Source: Desulfobacteraceae bacterium
GTDB lineage: Bacteria > Desulfobacterota > DSM-4660 > Desulfatiglandales > Desulfatiglandaceae
Assembly: GCA_030613055.1 (NCBI GenBank)
Contig: JAUWMR010000015.1
Coordinates: forward strand, 1-64,000
Length of the DNA: 64,000 nt
Reading direction: 5' to 3'
Position 1 is the first letter of the stretch. Each line of letters begins with the position of its first letter. The position numbers were made by a program, and so were the translations under genes. Below are positions 17,478-25,991 of this stretch, piece by piece. The notes below the pieces were generated by a model. That model was given only the letters and a program-made list of their open reading frames with translations, was not told where the DNA came from and made no database searches.

Positions 17478-17572
17478 AGTAAATCTCCTCAATTGATCAT
17501 TTTTGTAAGATATATTATCAGATTTATTATCCTATTGTCAATGCATTAAGGAAAACAAGAGAAAATAACAGG

Positions 17573-18793
17573 TCATTTATTCTCCGGACTATTTTTCAGC
17601 ATTTTATCCATGATGGTTGAGGCGAGTACTGCAAAGGCGGGATCATTGATATGGAGGTCCGCCTCCTCAATCTCGATTTCGGAGTTTAAACCCTGCCTGA
17701 GTTTCCCCATGAAGACATCTCTCATCTGAGTATCATACAATGGCCCGTCCTCCTGGTCCGCCTCAGACCACCCGCGCATCGGAATAAGCACCTTTCGATT
17801 CAAAGGAGATCGGTTTAACTTTTCCGCTAACTGGGCTGCCAGGTATTGCGTTTCCTCCCGGCTCAGGCGAACGGCCGAACGAAAGTCATAGAAAAAGATC
17901 TTTCGATCCTTGAATCTTTCCGGAATGTTTTCGCGGGTAAACTCCAGTACCGCGCAATCCAGCCCTCCCGGCACCACCAGACGGGGCAGGTCCCTTCCGG
18001 GGACCGTTTCCAGGCGTTGGGGTCCGATTCCGCTGCAATACCCATGCATCAGCTCGTCGGCCAATTCATGCGTGGCCAGATCCAGAATCCCCTCAAAATA
18101 TCCCTCGGCTGCCAGTTCCTCCATGGCCATGCCACCGGTACCATTGGCGTGAAAGGCGATTACCTCATATCCCATACCCTCTAAAGACTTCTTGATCAAT
18201 TCAGCGGCCTGGGTGATGAACCCGAACATTGTAAGAGCGACACGCTTCTTTAGCCTTTTGGGCCTCCACCTGCTCAGCACCATTCCACAAACGGCACCTG
18301 CCGCCCTGAATAGCACCCCGCCCGAGATGCTGTTGACACCTAAAAGGTCCACGACGCTGTGCATCATGGTGATGTCTTTCGTACCCACAATCTTCGCCAT
18401 ATCACGGGATGCCACGGTTGAGACCATGACCTTGGGCACACCCATTGGAAGCACATGCATGATACTGGTGCCCAGATGGGTGCCTGTGCCCCCTCCTGCC
18501 GAGATAATGCCACATATCTTGCCCCGCCGGTAAAGCTCTCTGACCAGAATTCGCGCCCTCGAAAGCACGGCCTGAATGGCCTCATCCCTGTCCCATGAGC
18601 CGCGGTCCCCGCCTTTATTAATAATTTTTGAATACAAATCGATATCCGCACAAAATGGGGAGGGCCCTTTGGTGCCCACATTTATCGTCAGGGTGGGAAT
18701 ACGCCTCCGCTCGATACATTTCTTTAAAAAAAGATGTTCCTGCCCCTTGGAGTCAAAGGTCCCTACAATCACGATGGCTGCTTTTTGCTCCAT
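17573..18793 (-). CDS. Tm-1-like ATP-binding (UPF0261) protein
   Basis: A 406-residue protein of the UPF0261/Tm-1-like family. It has IVIVGTFDSKGQEHLFLKKCIE near the N-terminus, GIISAGGGTGTHLGTSIMHVLPMGVPKVMVST in the middle, and FHANGTGGMAMEELAAEGYFEG with DLATHELADEL further on. Tm-1 of tomato binds ATP and blocks a viral replicase. Bacterial members are usually next to catabolic genes, often with a TIM-barrel partner, and their reaction is not established. A very strong AAGGAGG site precedes the ATG. The usual partner gene is missing here. It may belong to the 4-15 kb catabolic cluster, from which the RAYT and toxin genes now separate it. Confidence 0.85.
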   Translation of the reverse strand: MEQKAAIVIVGTFDSKGQEHLFLKKCIERRRIPTLTINVGTKGPSPFCADIDLYSKIINKGGDRGSWDRDEAIQAVLSRARILVRELYRRGKICGIISAGGGTGTHLGTSIMHVLPMGVPKVMVSTVASRDMAKIVGTKDITMMHSVVDLLGVNSISGGVLFRAAGAVCGMVLSRWRPKRLKKRVALTMFGFITQAAELIKKSLEGMGYEVIAFHANGTGGMAMEELAAEGYFEGILDLATHELADELMHGYCSGIGPQRLETVPGRDLPRLVVPGGLDCAVLEFTRENIPERFKDRKIFFYDFRSAVRLSREETQYLAAQLAEKLNRSPLNRKVLIPMRGWSEADQEDGPLYDTQMRDVFMGKLRQGLNSEIEIEEADLHINDPAFAVLASTIMDKMLKNSPENK

Positions 18794-19152
18794 GATACCT
18801 CCTTCAGGCCTTGAAAAGTAGTTGAGAGGTCAATTGGTTGAGTGGTTAAAAAATTGGAAGATCAGCCGGAAAAAGTTGTCAATTCTCAGCCTGTTCAAGC
18901 TGAGCGTATCATTTATTTTTTAACACAAATTGAGAGCAATATATGACAAAAAGGGGAAAAGGGTCAAAAGAAATCAGCGCCCTGTCCCCTATGTTTTGCT
19001 TAAGGTTGGAGGCACGCTTGATGCCTCCAGCCTCCAACCTCTAACCTCCAACCTTCATACTATTACTAATTTGTGAATAAATTCTTTTGACAGGCCTTTT
19101 GAGGTATGATAAATGAAATTTCGTTAATTTTGACTATACAATTTGGAGGTGA
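18794..19152. other. Divergent promoter region between UPF0261 and nfnA-like genes
   Basis: No gene is seen. It contains a pyrimidine-rich repeat (CCTCCAACCT-type units, about 19020-19053) that pairs with GGTTGGAGGC at 19003-19012. TTGACA occurs at 19087-19092, but a matching -10 at standard spacing is not convincing. GGAGGTGAATG precedes the nfnA-like start. Confidence 0.4.
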
Positions 19153-19992
19153 ATGATGTTTGAAATCCTAAAACGGCAGGAGATGGCCGACGGCACGGTA
19201 GTATTGGATGAAATCAGCGCGCCCTTGATCGCAAAAAATGCAAAGCCTGGCCAATTTGTAATCTTAAAGGCAAATGAAACCGGGGAGCGCATACCGCTCA
19301 CCATGGCTGACACAGATCCTGAAAAGGGTACCGTCACGATTATCTATCAGATTGTCGGAAAAAGCACGGCCCTGTTCAAGTCCCTCCAGGTGGGGGATGG
19401 GTTTCAGGATGTGATTGGCCCGTTAGGCGAGCCGACTCACCTTAAAAAATTGGGAACCGTGGTATGTGTTGGAGGGGGCACCGGCGTTGCAGTCATGCAT
19501 CCTATTACCCGCGGGCTAAAGGAAATCGGCAATAATGTCATTGCCATTATCGGGGCCAGGACAAAGGACCTTCTCATTTTAGAGGACAAAATGGAGGCCG
19601 CGTCTCACAAACTGCATGTGTGCACGGACGATGGAACATACGGGCACCACGGATTTGTGACCGACGTCCTAAAAAATGTCCTTGAGGAGGCAGATGTCCA
19701 GCTCGTGGTGGGGATTGGTCCAGTGCCCATGATGAAATTCGTTTGCAAAGTTACCGAGAAATATAAAGTAAAAACACTTGTGAGTTTGAACTCCATAATG
19801 GTGGACGGGACCGGTATGTGCGGTTGCTGTCGTGTGAGTGTCGGTGGAAAGACCCGGTTTGCCTGCGTGGACGGCCCTGAATTTGACGGGCATGAAGTTG
19901 ATTTTGACGAACTGACACAACGTCTTCAGGCCTACCTGGCAGAAGAGGCCGCTTCATATGACAAATTCAAATCCGGATCAGAGGGCGGCTAA
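19153..19992 (+). CDS. NfnA/SudB-type FAD/NAD-binding subunit
   Basis: A 279-residue flavoprotein of the sulfide dehydrogenase/dihydroorotate dehydrogenase electron-transfer family. It has an FAD-binding beta-barrel (GERIPLTMADTD), an NAD-binding motif VVCVGGGTGVAVMHPI (about 100-115), and a C-terminal [2Fe-2S] site (GTGMCGCCRVSVGG...RFACVDGPEFDG). With the following gene it should form NADH-dependent reduced ferredoxin:NADP+ oxidoreductase (electron-bifurcating transhydrogenase), common in anaerobes. A sulfide dehydrogenase role is the alternative. The start has GGAGGTGA ahead and the pair is co-directional with a 93-bp gap. Confidence 0.88.
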   Translation: MMFEILKRQEMADGTVVLDEISAPLIAKNAKPGQFVILKANETGERIPLTMADTDPEKGTVTIIYQIVGKSTALFKSLQVGDGFQDVIGPLGEPTHLKKLGTVVCVGGGTGVAVMHPITRGLKEIGNNVIAIIGARTKDLLILEDKMEAASHKLHVCTDDGTYGHHGFVTDVLKNVLEEADVQLVVGIGPVPMMKFVCKVTEKYKVKTLVSLNSIMVDGTGMCGCCRVSVGGKTRFACVDGPEFDGHEVDFDELTQRLQAYLAEEAASYDKFKSGSEGG

Positions 19993-20085
19993 AAGGTCAG
20001 CGATGTTGACAAAGGATTGTGCGGTTCAAGCAATTCGCTGTTTTATTTGATATTCAAGGACATATAAGGTTTTAGGGAGGCAAAT

Positions 20086-21498
20086 ATGGCAGAGAAAAAA
20101 GCTAAAAAGGAAAAAATACCAAGACAACCCATGCCAGAGCAGGAGCCTGACGTCAGAAAACGGAATTTTGAAGAGGTCCCGCTTGGCTTATCCAAGGAAT
20201 TGGCCATGAAAGAGGCGGAAAGATGCCTTGAGTGCAAGAAGCCAACTTGTATTGACGGGTGTCCGGTGTCAGTTGATATCCCCGGTTTTATCAAACTCAT
20301 CAAGGAAGGCGAATTTACCAAGTCCATTCGCAAAATATGGGAAATGAATGCACTTCCGGCCGTGTGCGGCAGGGTCTGTCCACAGGAGGTCCAGTGCGAG
20401 GGGGTATGCGTCCTCGCCAAGAAGGGTGATCCCGTGGCCATTGGTAATTTAGAGCGTTTTGTGGCCGATCTTGAGCGTGAACAGGGTACAGGGGAGCTCC
20501 CGCCCAAGGCCGAGCCTACAGGAAAAAGGATAGCGGTAGTTGGTTCCGGGCCTTCAGGTCTTACCGTGGCAGGCGACCTGATACTCAAAGGACATGAGGT
20601 GACCATATTTGAGGCATTCCACAAGCCCGGCGGCGTCCTTGTATATGGCATTCCTGAATTCAGGCTTCCCAAGGAGATCGTTTTTTCAGAAGTGAATTTT
20701 CTTGAAAGATTAGGCGCAAAACTTGAATGTAACGCGGTTGTAGGACGTATCGTATCAATAGACGAACTCTTTGAGCAGGGCTATGATGCCGTCTATATCG
20801 GGGTGGGCGCAGGACTGCCGCGTTTTATAAATATTCCCGGAGAAAATCTTATTGGTATCTATTCGGCCAATGAATATCTTACCAGGTCTAATCTTATGAA
20901 AGCATACCTGTTCCCTGAATATGATACCCCCATTGCCAGGGGCAAAAACGTCGCCGTATTCGGGGCCGGAAATGTGGCAATGGATTCGGCCAGGACCGCC
21001 ATGCGTTTAGGCGCTGACACGGTGCGTATCGTTTACCGGCGTTCCAGGGAGGAAATGCCGGCGAGGATCGCTGAAATTCATCACGCGGAGCAAGAGGGCA
21101 TTGAGTTCTATCTTCTCACCGCGCCCACGAAGTTCATGGGCAATAAAAATGGCCGCGTGACCGGTATGGAGTGTCTCAAGATGGAATTAGGTGAACCGGA
21201 TGACTCGGGACGCCGGCGTCCGGTGCCCATCGAAGGCTCAGAATTCCAGTTGGAGTGCGACCTGGCTGTTATCGCGGTCGGCGCGGGACCTAATCCCCTT
21301 TTGACACAGTCCACTGAAGGTCTTGAACTGAACAAGTGGGGATACGTCGTTGCCGACCCGGAGACCGGCAAGACCACCAAAAAGGGGGTATGGGCAGGCG
21401 GTGATATCGTAACCGGTTCGGCCACCGTCATTCTTGCCATGGGCGCAGGAAGGACGGTCTCTAATTCAATACACCAGTATCTCACATGGGGATGGTAA
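20086..21498 (+). CDS. NfnB/SudA-type glutamate synthase-like subunit
   Basis: A 470-residue protein of the homotetrameric glutamate synthase small-chain-like family. The N-terminal ferredoxin-like region has CLECKKPTCIDGCP and CGRVCPQEVQCEGVC for two [4Fe-4S] clusters. The FAD motif is IAVVGSGPSGLTVAGDL (about 147-163), the NADP motif VAVFGAGNVAMDSARTA (about 286-302), and GVWAGGDIVTG is near the end. As the large subunit of an NfnAB complex it would couple reduced ferredoxin and NADH to NADP+. A stand-alone glutamate synthase is unlikely because no large glutamate synthase gene is adjacent. AGGGAGG precedes the ATG. Confidence 0.88.
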   Translation: MAEKKAKKEKIPRQPMPEQEPDVRKRNFEEVPLGLSKELAMKEAERCLECKKPTCIDGCPVSVDIPGFIKLIKEGEFTKSIRKIWEMNALPAVCGRVCPQEVQCEGVCVLAKKGDPVAIGNLERFVADLEREQGTGELPPKAEPTGKRIAVVGSGPSGLTVAGDLILKGHEVTIFEAFHKPGGVLVYGIPEFRLPKEIVFSEVNFLERLGAKLECNAVVGRIVSIDELFEQGYDAVYIGVGAGLPRFINIPGENLIGIYSANEYLTRSNLMKAYLFPEYDTPIARGKNVAVFGAGNVAMDSARTAMRLGADTVRIVYRRSREEMPARIAEIHHAEQEGIEFYLLTAPTKFMGNKNGRVTGMECLKMELGEPDDSGRRRPVPIEGSEFQLECDLAVIAVGAGPNPLLTQSTEGLELNKWGYVVADPETGKTTKKGVWAGGDIVTGSATVILAMGAGRTVSNSIHQYLTWGW

Positions 21499-21532
21499 TA
21501 GAACCCGTCTAATGAACTAAAATATATAATCG

Positions 21533-21585
21533 AGCTCCCCTTTTTCCTGGAGTTTTCAGGAGTTTTAATCAGGGGAGCTTTTTTT
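21533..21585 (+). terminator. Rho-independent terminator after nfnAB-like operon
   Basis: The stem AGCTCCCCT (21533-21541) pairs with AGGGGAGCT (21571-21579), followed by a run of T. The loop holds a second small hairpin (CCTGGAGTTTTCAGG). It lies 35 bp past the stop of the NfnB-like gene and before lepA. Confidence 0.85.
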
Positions 21586-21693
21586 GTCCTCCTTTTTCAG
21601 GTTTTGTTTTTACCTTGACTTCCGGCCGGATCATAACAATCATAGTAACTGATCAAGTAGACATCGCAACGTTAGAAAAAGAAAGTCCTGATT

Positions 21694-23490
21694 ATGCCCG
21701 AGATACGTAATTTCAGCATCATAGCCCATATTGACCACGGAAAATCCACCCTTGCTGACCGCCTGATCCAGAAAACGGGTATGGTGGATGAGCGAATGTT
21801 CCGGGACCAGCTATTAGACACTATGGATATAGAGAGGGAAAGAGGGATCACCATCAAGAGCCAGGCCATAACCCTTCCCTTTGTAAATGCGGATGGTCAG
21901 GAATTTGAGCTTAATCTCATTGATACACCTGGTCATGTGGATTTTTCTTATGAAGTCTCTCGCGCCTTAGCCTCCTGTGAGGGCGTGCTTCTTCTCGTGG
22001 ATGCGTCGCAGGGAGTGGAAGCCCAGACACTGGCAAACCTTTACGCGGCCATGGAGCACGACCTTGAAATAATCCCGGTCATCAATAAAATCGACCTGCC
22101 GTCCGCTGACATAGAACGTGTCAAAGAGCAAATCGAAATAGATCTGGGGCTTGACTCCGACCTGGCCGTCCTGTGCTCTGCCAAAAAAGGGACAGGCATA
22201 GAAGATGTTTTAGAGGCCATTACCGAACTTATCCCGCCCCCTGCCGGACATATAGACAAACCTTTAGCGGCACTGATATTTGACGCGCACTACGATCCTT
22301 TTCGAGGCACCGTAGTCAGTTGCAGGGTTTCTTCAGGAAAGGTCAGCCAGGGAGATACTATACGGCTTATGTCAACTGGCGCTACATATAAAGTTGAGGA
22401 AGTGGGCATTTTCAGGCTGACAAGGGAACCGAAGGATTCTCTTTCCGCGGGACAAGTTGGCTATATCCTTGCCGGTATCAAAACGGTAAGCGATACCCGG
22501 ATCGGGGATACAATCACCCTGGATTCAAGACCAGCGTCCAATCCCCTGCCCGGTTTCAAAGAGGTCAAGCCGGTTGTCTTTTCCTCCGTCTATCCTGTGG
22601 CCTCAGACGAATATCAATCCCTGGTTGATGCCCTGGAAAAGTACAAGCTAAATGACGCGGCCCTGGTATATCAGAAAGATTCCTCCGCGGCCCTGGGCAT
22701 GGGTTTTCGATGCGGCTTTTTAGGGCTATTGCACCTGGAAATCGTCCAGGAAAGGCTTGAAAGGGAATTCAGCCAGTCCATTATCATGACGTCTCCTACG
22801 GTCCAATACCGCTTTTTGCTTACCAAGGGGAAAACCATCACTATTGATAATCCTATCTATTATCCTGACCCCGTTACAATAGAAAAGGCATATGAACCTT
22901 ATATAAGGGCTAATATTCTCACACCTGAACGTTATATGGGCGCTGTCATGGACCTGTGCACGGAGCGCAGGGGAATAGATTCCAGGTTCAACTGCCCGAC
23001 GCCTGGCCGTCTGGAAATCCAGTTTGATATGCCCTTAGCCGAGGTCATATACGACTTCTATGATCGCCTCAAAACCGTGACCCAGGGATACGGTTCTTTT
23101 GATTACGATCTTCTGGACTACAGGGAAAATGATCTTGTAAAGCTTGACATCCTCTTAAACGGAGAGAAAGTTGACGCGCTTGCTCAAATTGTTCACAGGG
23201 ACCGGGCAAGGCCGAGGGCGATTATTGCCTGTGAAAGACTTAAAGATGAAATCCCGAGGCACCTTTTTAAAATCGCCATCCAGGGGGCAATAGGCGGCAC
23301 CATTATTGCCCGGTCCACCATCTCGCCATTCAGAAAAGACGTCACAGCCAAGTGTTATGGCGGGGACATCACAAGAAAACGCAAGCTCCTTGAAAAACAG
23401 AAAAAAGGCAAAAAGAGAATGAAGATGATCGGCTCTGTCACCCTCCCGCAGAGCGCGTTTGTGGCCGTTTTAAAATCTGATTCCAAATAG
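21694..23490 (+). CDS. lepA: Elongation factor 4 (LepA), ribosome back-translocase GTPase
   Basis: 598 residues, the usual full length. The GTPase domain has NFSIIAHIDHGKSTLADRL (P-loop), ERERGITIKSQ (switch I), DTPGHVDF and NKIDLP. The EF-G-like domains follow, and the C-terminal LepA-specific domain carries the conserved ARPRAIIACERLKDEIPRH and KDVTAKCYGGDITRKRKLLEKQKKGKKRMK segments. It acts on 70S ribosomes, helping translation or biogenesis under stress. It is a single-gene unit between a terminator upstream and a repeat-rich spacer before hemW. Confidence 0.98.
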   Translation: MPEIRNFSIIAHIDHGKSTLADRLIQKTGMVDERMFRDQLLDTMDIERERGITIKSQAITLPFVNADGQEFELNLIDTPGHVDFSYEVSRALASCEGVLLLVDASQGVEAQTLANLYAAMEHDLEIIPVINKIDLPSADIERVKEQIEIDLGLDSDLAVLCSAKKGTGIEDVLEAITELIPPPAGHIDKPLAALIFDAHYDPFRGTVVSCRVSSGKVSQGDTIRLMSTGATYKVEEVGIFRLTREPKDSLSAGQVGYILAGIKTVSDTRIGDTITLDSRPASNPLPGFKEVKPVVFSSVYPVASDEYQSLVDALEKYKLNDAALVYQKDSSAALGMGFRCGFLGLLHLEIVQERLEREFSQSIIMTSPTVQYRFLLTKGKTITIDNPIYYPDPVTIEKAYEPYIRANILTPERYMGAVMDLCTERRGIDSRFNCPTPGRLEIQFDMPLAEVIYDFYDRLKTVTQGYGSFDYDLLDYRENDLVKLDILLNGEKVDALAQIVHRDRARPRAIIACERLKDEIPRHLFKIAIQGAIGGTIIARSTISPFRKDVTAKCYGGDITRKRKLLEKQKKGKKRMKMIGSVTLPQSAFVAVLKSDSK

Positions 23491-23565
23491 CAGGATAGGA
23501 AATGCGGCGGTCTGAAAACACATATTTTCTTCACTATTCCGCACTCCGCATTCCGCAATGAACCT

Positions 23566-23711
23566 CCCTGCAGCAAGCTACAGGGTATCGAATGCTTTCA
23601 AATAATCCCTTTTCCGTCATTCCTGCGAAAGCAGGAATCCAGTACTCTTTAATCTTTGGATTCCCGCCTGCGCGGGAATGACATCTGGAAACCCTGCAGC
23701 GAGCTACAGGG
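23566..23711. repeat. Composite inverted-repeat element between lepA and hemW
   Basis: Two copies of CCCTGCAGCRAGCTACAGGG (23566-23585 and 23692-23711), each a hairpin, flank a nested pair. That pair is GTCATTCCTGCGAAAGCAGG (about 23618-23637) with a facing GGATTCCCGCCTGCGCGGGA and AATGAC. Facing GGATTCC...GGAATGAC units also occur at 47191 and 54826. The element probably forms stable stem-loops in RNA and may end lepA transcription. Confidence 0.75.
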
Positions 23712-23747
23712 AATCATCAAGTTCAAAACACCCGCAGGGAGTATCTG

Positions 23748-24914
23748 TTGCAAAACAAACAAATTCAAATAGAGCAAGACACTCCGTCTCATTTCCCCGG
23801 CCTCTATGTCCATGTCCCCTTTTGCCGAAGCAAATGCCCCTACTGCGGTTTTTATTCTATCGCTTCCCCTACACTTATTCCAAGATGGCTCAATGCATTT
23901 AAGAAAGAAATCAGCCACTGCAAAGGCCATTTCAAAGAGTTCGACAGCCTCTATCTCGGTGGCGGCACACCTACCATGCTGGATATCAGAGACCTGTCAA
24001 ATTTGATGGACCAGATCTTTAACAATTTCGATATTGCGCAGGATGCCGAAATTACCATTGAAGCGAATCCCTGCGACCTGAACCGCGAAAAGGCAGCGGC
24101 AATCAAGTCCCTTGGATTTAACCGGATAAGTCTTGGGGTCCAGTCCTTTGAGGATAATGAACTGTCTTTTTTGGGTAGAAGACATACGGCAAGGCAGGCC
24201 GAAAGAGCCATGAAATTACTCAGATCCCTTGGTTTTGAAAATATTGGTGTGGACCTTATTTACGGCTTTCAGGGCCAATCCATAAAAGGCTGGATTAATA
24301 CTTTAAAACGGGCCATCGAATTTGAACCCGAACATCTTTCCTGCTACCAGTTATCTATTGAAAAACAGACGCCCTTTGTAAGGCTTTATAAAAAAGGACT
24401 GCTTTCTCCCTTGAGCGAGGAAATGCAAAGCGCCTTTTTCCTTACAACGTCTAAATTTCTGGAACAGCATGGCTATACGCATTATGAGATCTCAAACTTT
24501 GCCAAAAACAATTCCTTTTTCTCCCGCCATAACCGCAAGTACTGGCATCATGTCCCGTATCTGGGCCTTGGTCCATCGGCCCATTCATTTCAAAACTCAA
24601 CACGCTGGTGGAACATCAAATCCGTCAAAAAATACTGTGAGATGTTAGAAGGTGGGAAAGCCCCAATTGATGGATATGAAAACTTGACTGAGGAACAATT
24701 GAGACTTGAGAAGATCTCTCTTGGCTTAAGGACGAGTCAAGGGCTTGATCTCAATAAAATCCCCGACAGTCCTGAATCAAACAATATGCTTTTAAGACTT
24801 CAGGACTCGGGATTTCTCCAGATAATAAACAACAAGATTATGCCTACTAAAAAAGGGTTTCTCGTGGCCGACCAGCTTCCCCTCTATCTGCTGTCTTTTG
24901 CGGAACATTCTTGA
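23748..24914 (+). CDS. hemW: Radical SAM heme chaperone HemW
   Basis: A 388-residue radical SAM protein. PGLYVHVPFCRSKCPYCGFYS holds the CxxxCxxC cluster motif. LYLGGGTPTML, RISLGVQSF, GVDLIYGFQGQ and HNRKYW...YLGLGPSAHSF all match HemW rather than HemN. HemW binds heme and delivers it to membrane targets. It is not a coproporphyrinogen dehydrogenase. The frame starts at TTG 23748 with GGGAG 7 bases ahead. No in-frame ATG would keep the conserved N-terminus. It is separated from lepA by a 257-bp repeat-bearing spacer. Confidence 0.92.
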   Translation: MQNKQIQIEQDTPSHFPGLYVHVPFCRSKCPYCGFYSIASPTLIPRWLNAFKKEISHCKGHFKEFDSLYLGGGTPTMLDIRDLSNLMDQIFNNFDIAQDAEITIEANPCDLNREKAAAIKSLGFNRISLGVQSFEDNELSFLGRRHTARQAERAMKLLRSLGFENIGVDLIYGFQGQSIKGWINTLKRAIEFEPEHLSCYQLSIEKQTPFVRLYKKGLLSPLSEEMQSAFFLTTSKFLEQHGYTHYEISNFAKNNSFFSRHNRKYWHHVPYLGLGPSAHSFQNSTRWWNIKSVKKYCEMLEGGKAPIDGYENLTEEQLRLEKISLGLRTSQGLDLNKIPDSPESNNMLLRLQDSGFLQIINNKIMPTKKGFLVADQLPLYLLSFAEHS

Positions 24915-24925
24915 CTGTGTAAATC

Positions 24926-25262
24926 CTAACGTTCGCCTGTCATGGGGAGCCCTACTTCAATTTGCAATCCCTCCTCAGAATTGCCTGCTTTTATACTCCC
25001 GCCGTGCCTTTCCACGATTTTTTTCGCAATTGCCAGACCAAGTCCTGAGCCGGCCGCGGGGGATTGTTCGGTCCTGAAGAAGGGCTCAAATATCTTAGCC
25101 AGATCTTCGGCGGATAGCTTATCAAACGAATTTGTGATACTTATTATAAGAAACTCGTTTTCTGAATACATTTTAATAATCACATGGCCCTTTTCCGCCG
25201 TGAATTTTACGGCATTATCAATAATGGTTGACAGTGCCGTCTTAAGGGCGTCTCTGTTCCCC
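24926..25262 (-). pseudogene. Sensor histidine kinase remnant (ATPase domain only)
   Basis: About 112 codons encode only the HATPase_c domain: N box ALSTIIDNAVKFT, EPFFR, GSGLGLAIAKKIVERHGG. The sensor, HAMP and phospho-acceptor parts of roughly 300 residues are absent, and there is no proper start. Its reading begins inside the 3' end of the response-regulator gene (overlap 25207-25262 in another frame). This looks like the product of an internal deletion that joined the regulator to the kinase tail. It may not be translated at all. Confidence 0.8.
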
Positions 25263-25932
25263 ACACGGTCTTGATCCTCTCCCGTAAGCGAGGATAGTCA
25301 TTCAGTTTAGCCCTCAATTTGCTGATATGAACATCTATGCTTCTGTCAAAGGCCATAAAATCCCTGCCCCTAACGAGATTTAAAAGCTTATCCCGGCTCA
25401 ACACGGTATTGGGGTGCTCCATAAGCGCCTCAAGAAGCTTGTATTCGGTCGCGGATAGATCAATTTCCGTGTCCTCAACTAAAAGAGTATGTTTTGCCTT
25501 GTTCAATCTCAGGCCGCCCGCCTCGATAAACATTCCTTTCCCTTTTCCAGTCCCGTCTCTATCATGCGGGAGCAGTCTGCGAAGCACTGCCTTGATCCTC
25601 GCTAACAGTTCCCTCGGATTAAAGGGCTTGGGAAGATAGTCGTCCGCGCCTAACTCCAGGCCAACAATCCGGTCAGCATCCTCTCCCTTTGCCGTGAGCA
25701 TGATTACCGGCACGTCAAATTCCTTCCGGATATCTTTCAGCACTTCCAGCCCGTCCTTTTTCGGCAGCATGATATCTAATATAACGATATCAGGCGACTC
25801 GGTTTTAAGCGTTTCCAGTACGGATAAACCGTCTTCGAGGGTCAGGACCTGAAATCCGTAGCCTTCCAGGTATTCCATTAATAGCGCCCTTAGTTTCGCG
25901 TCATCATCCACAATTAGAGCCTTTATGTCCAT
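25207..25932 (-). CDS. OmpR/PhoB-type response regulator with replaced C-terminus
   Basis: 241 residues. The receiver domain (about 1-118) has phospho-acceptor D53 (VILDIMLPK) and K102 region (YLPKPF). The winged-helix domain carries LSATEYKLLEALMEHPNTVLSR and DVHISKLRAKL. Family members end with IKTVWGTGYMF-like residues. Here the sequence after KTVWG becomes TETPLRRHCQPLLIMP, read out of frame from kinase DNA. The last beta-hairpin of the wing is thus altered, which may weaken DNA binding. The ATG is at 25932, and its cognate kinase survives only as a fragment. Confidence 0.85.
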   Translation of the reverse strand: MDIKALIVDDDAKLRALLMEYLEGYGFQVLTLEDGLSVLETLKTESPDIVILDIMLPKKDGLEVLKDIRKEFDVPVIMLTAKGEDADRIVGLELGADDYLPKPFNPRELLARIKAVLRRLLPHDRDGTGKGKGMFIEAGGLRLNKAKHTLLVEDTEIDLSATEYKLLEALMEHPNTVLSRDKLLNLVRGRDFMAFDRSIDVHISKLRAKLNDYPRLRERIKTVWGTETPLRRHCQPLLIMP

Positions 25933-25991
25933 GGACGTTTCCCCTTTTTACCATTTTTTTACATTCTATTACATTTATTAAACATGCCAGT

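Noticed and set aside
19002-19055. CCTCCAACCT-rich repeat as a terminator for the UPF0261 gene
   Set aside because: It lies upstream of that gene's start, between divergent genes, so it cannot terminate either one. Probably a simple sequence repeat.
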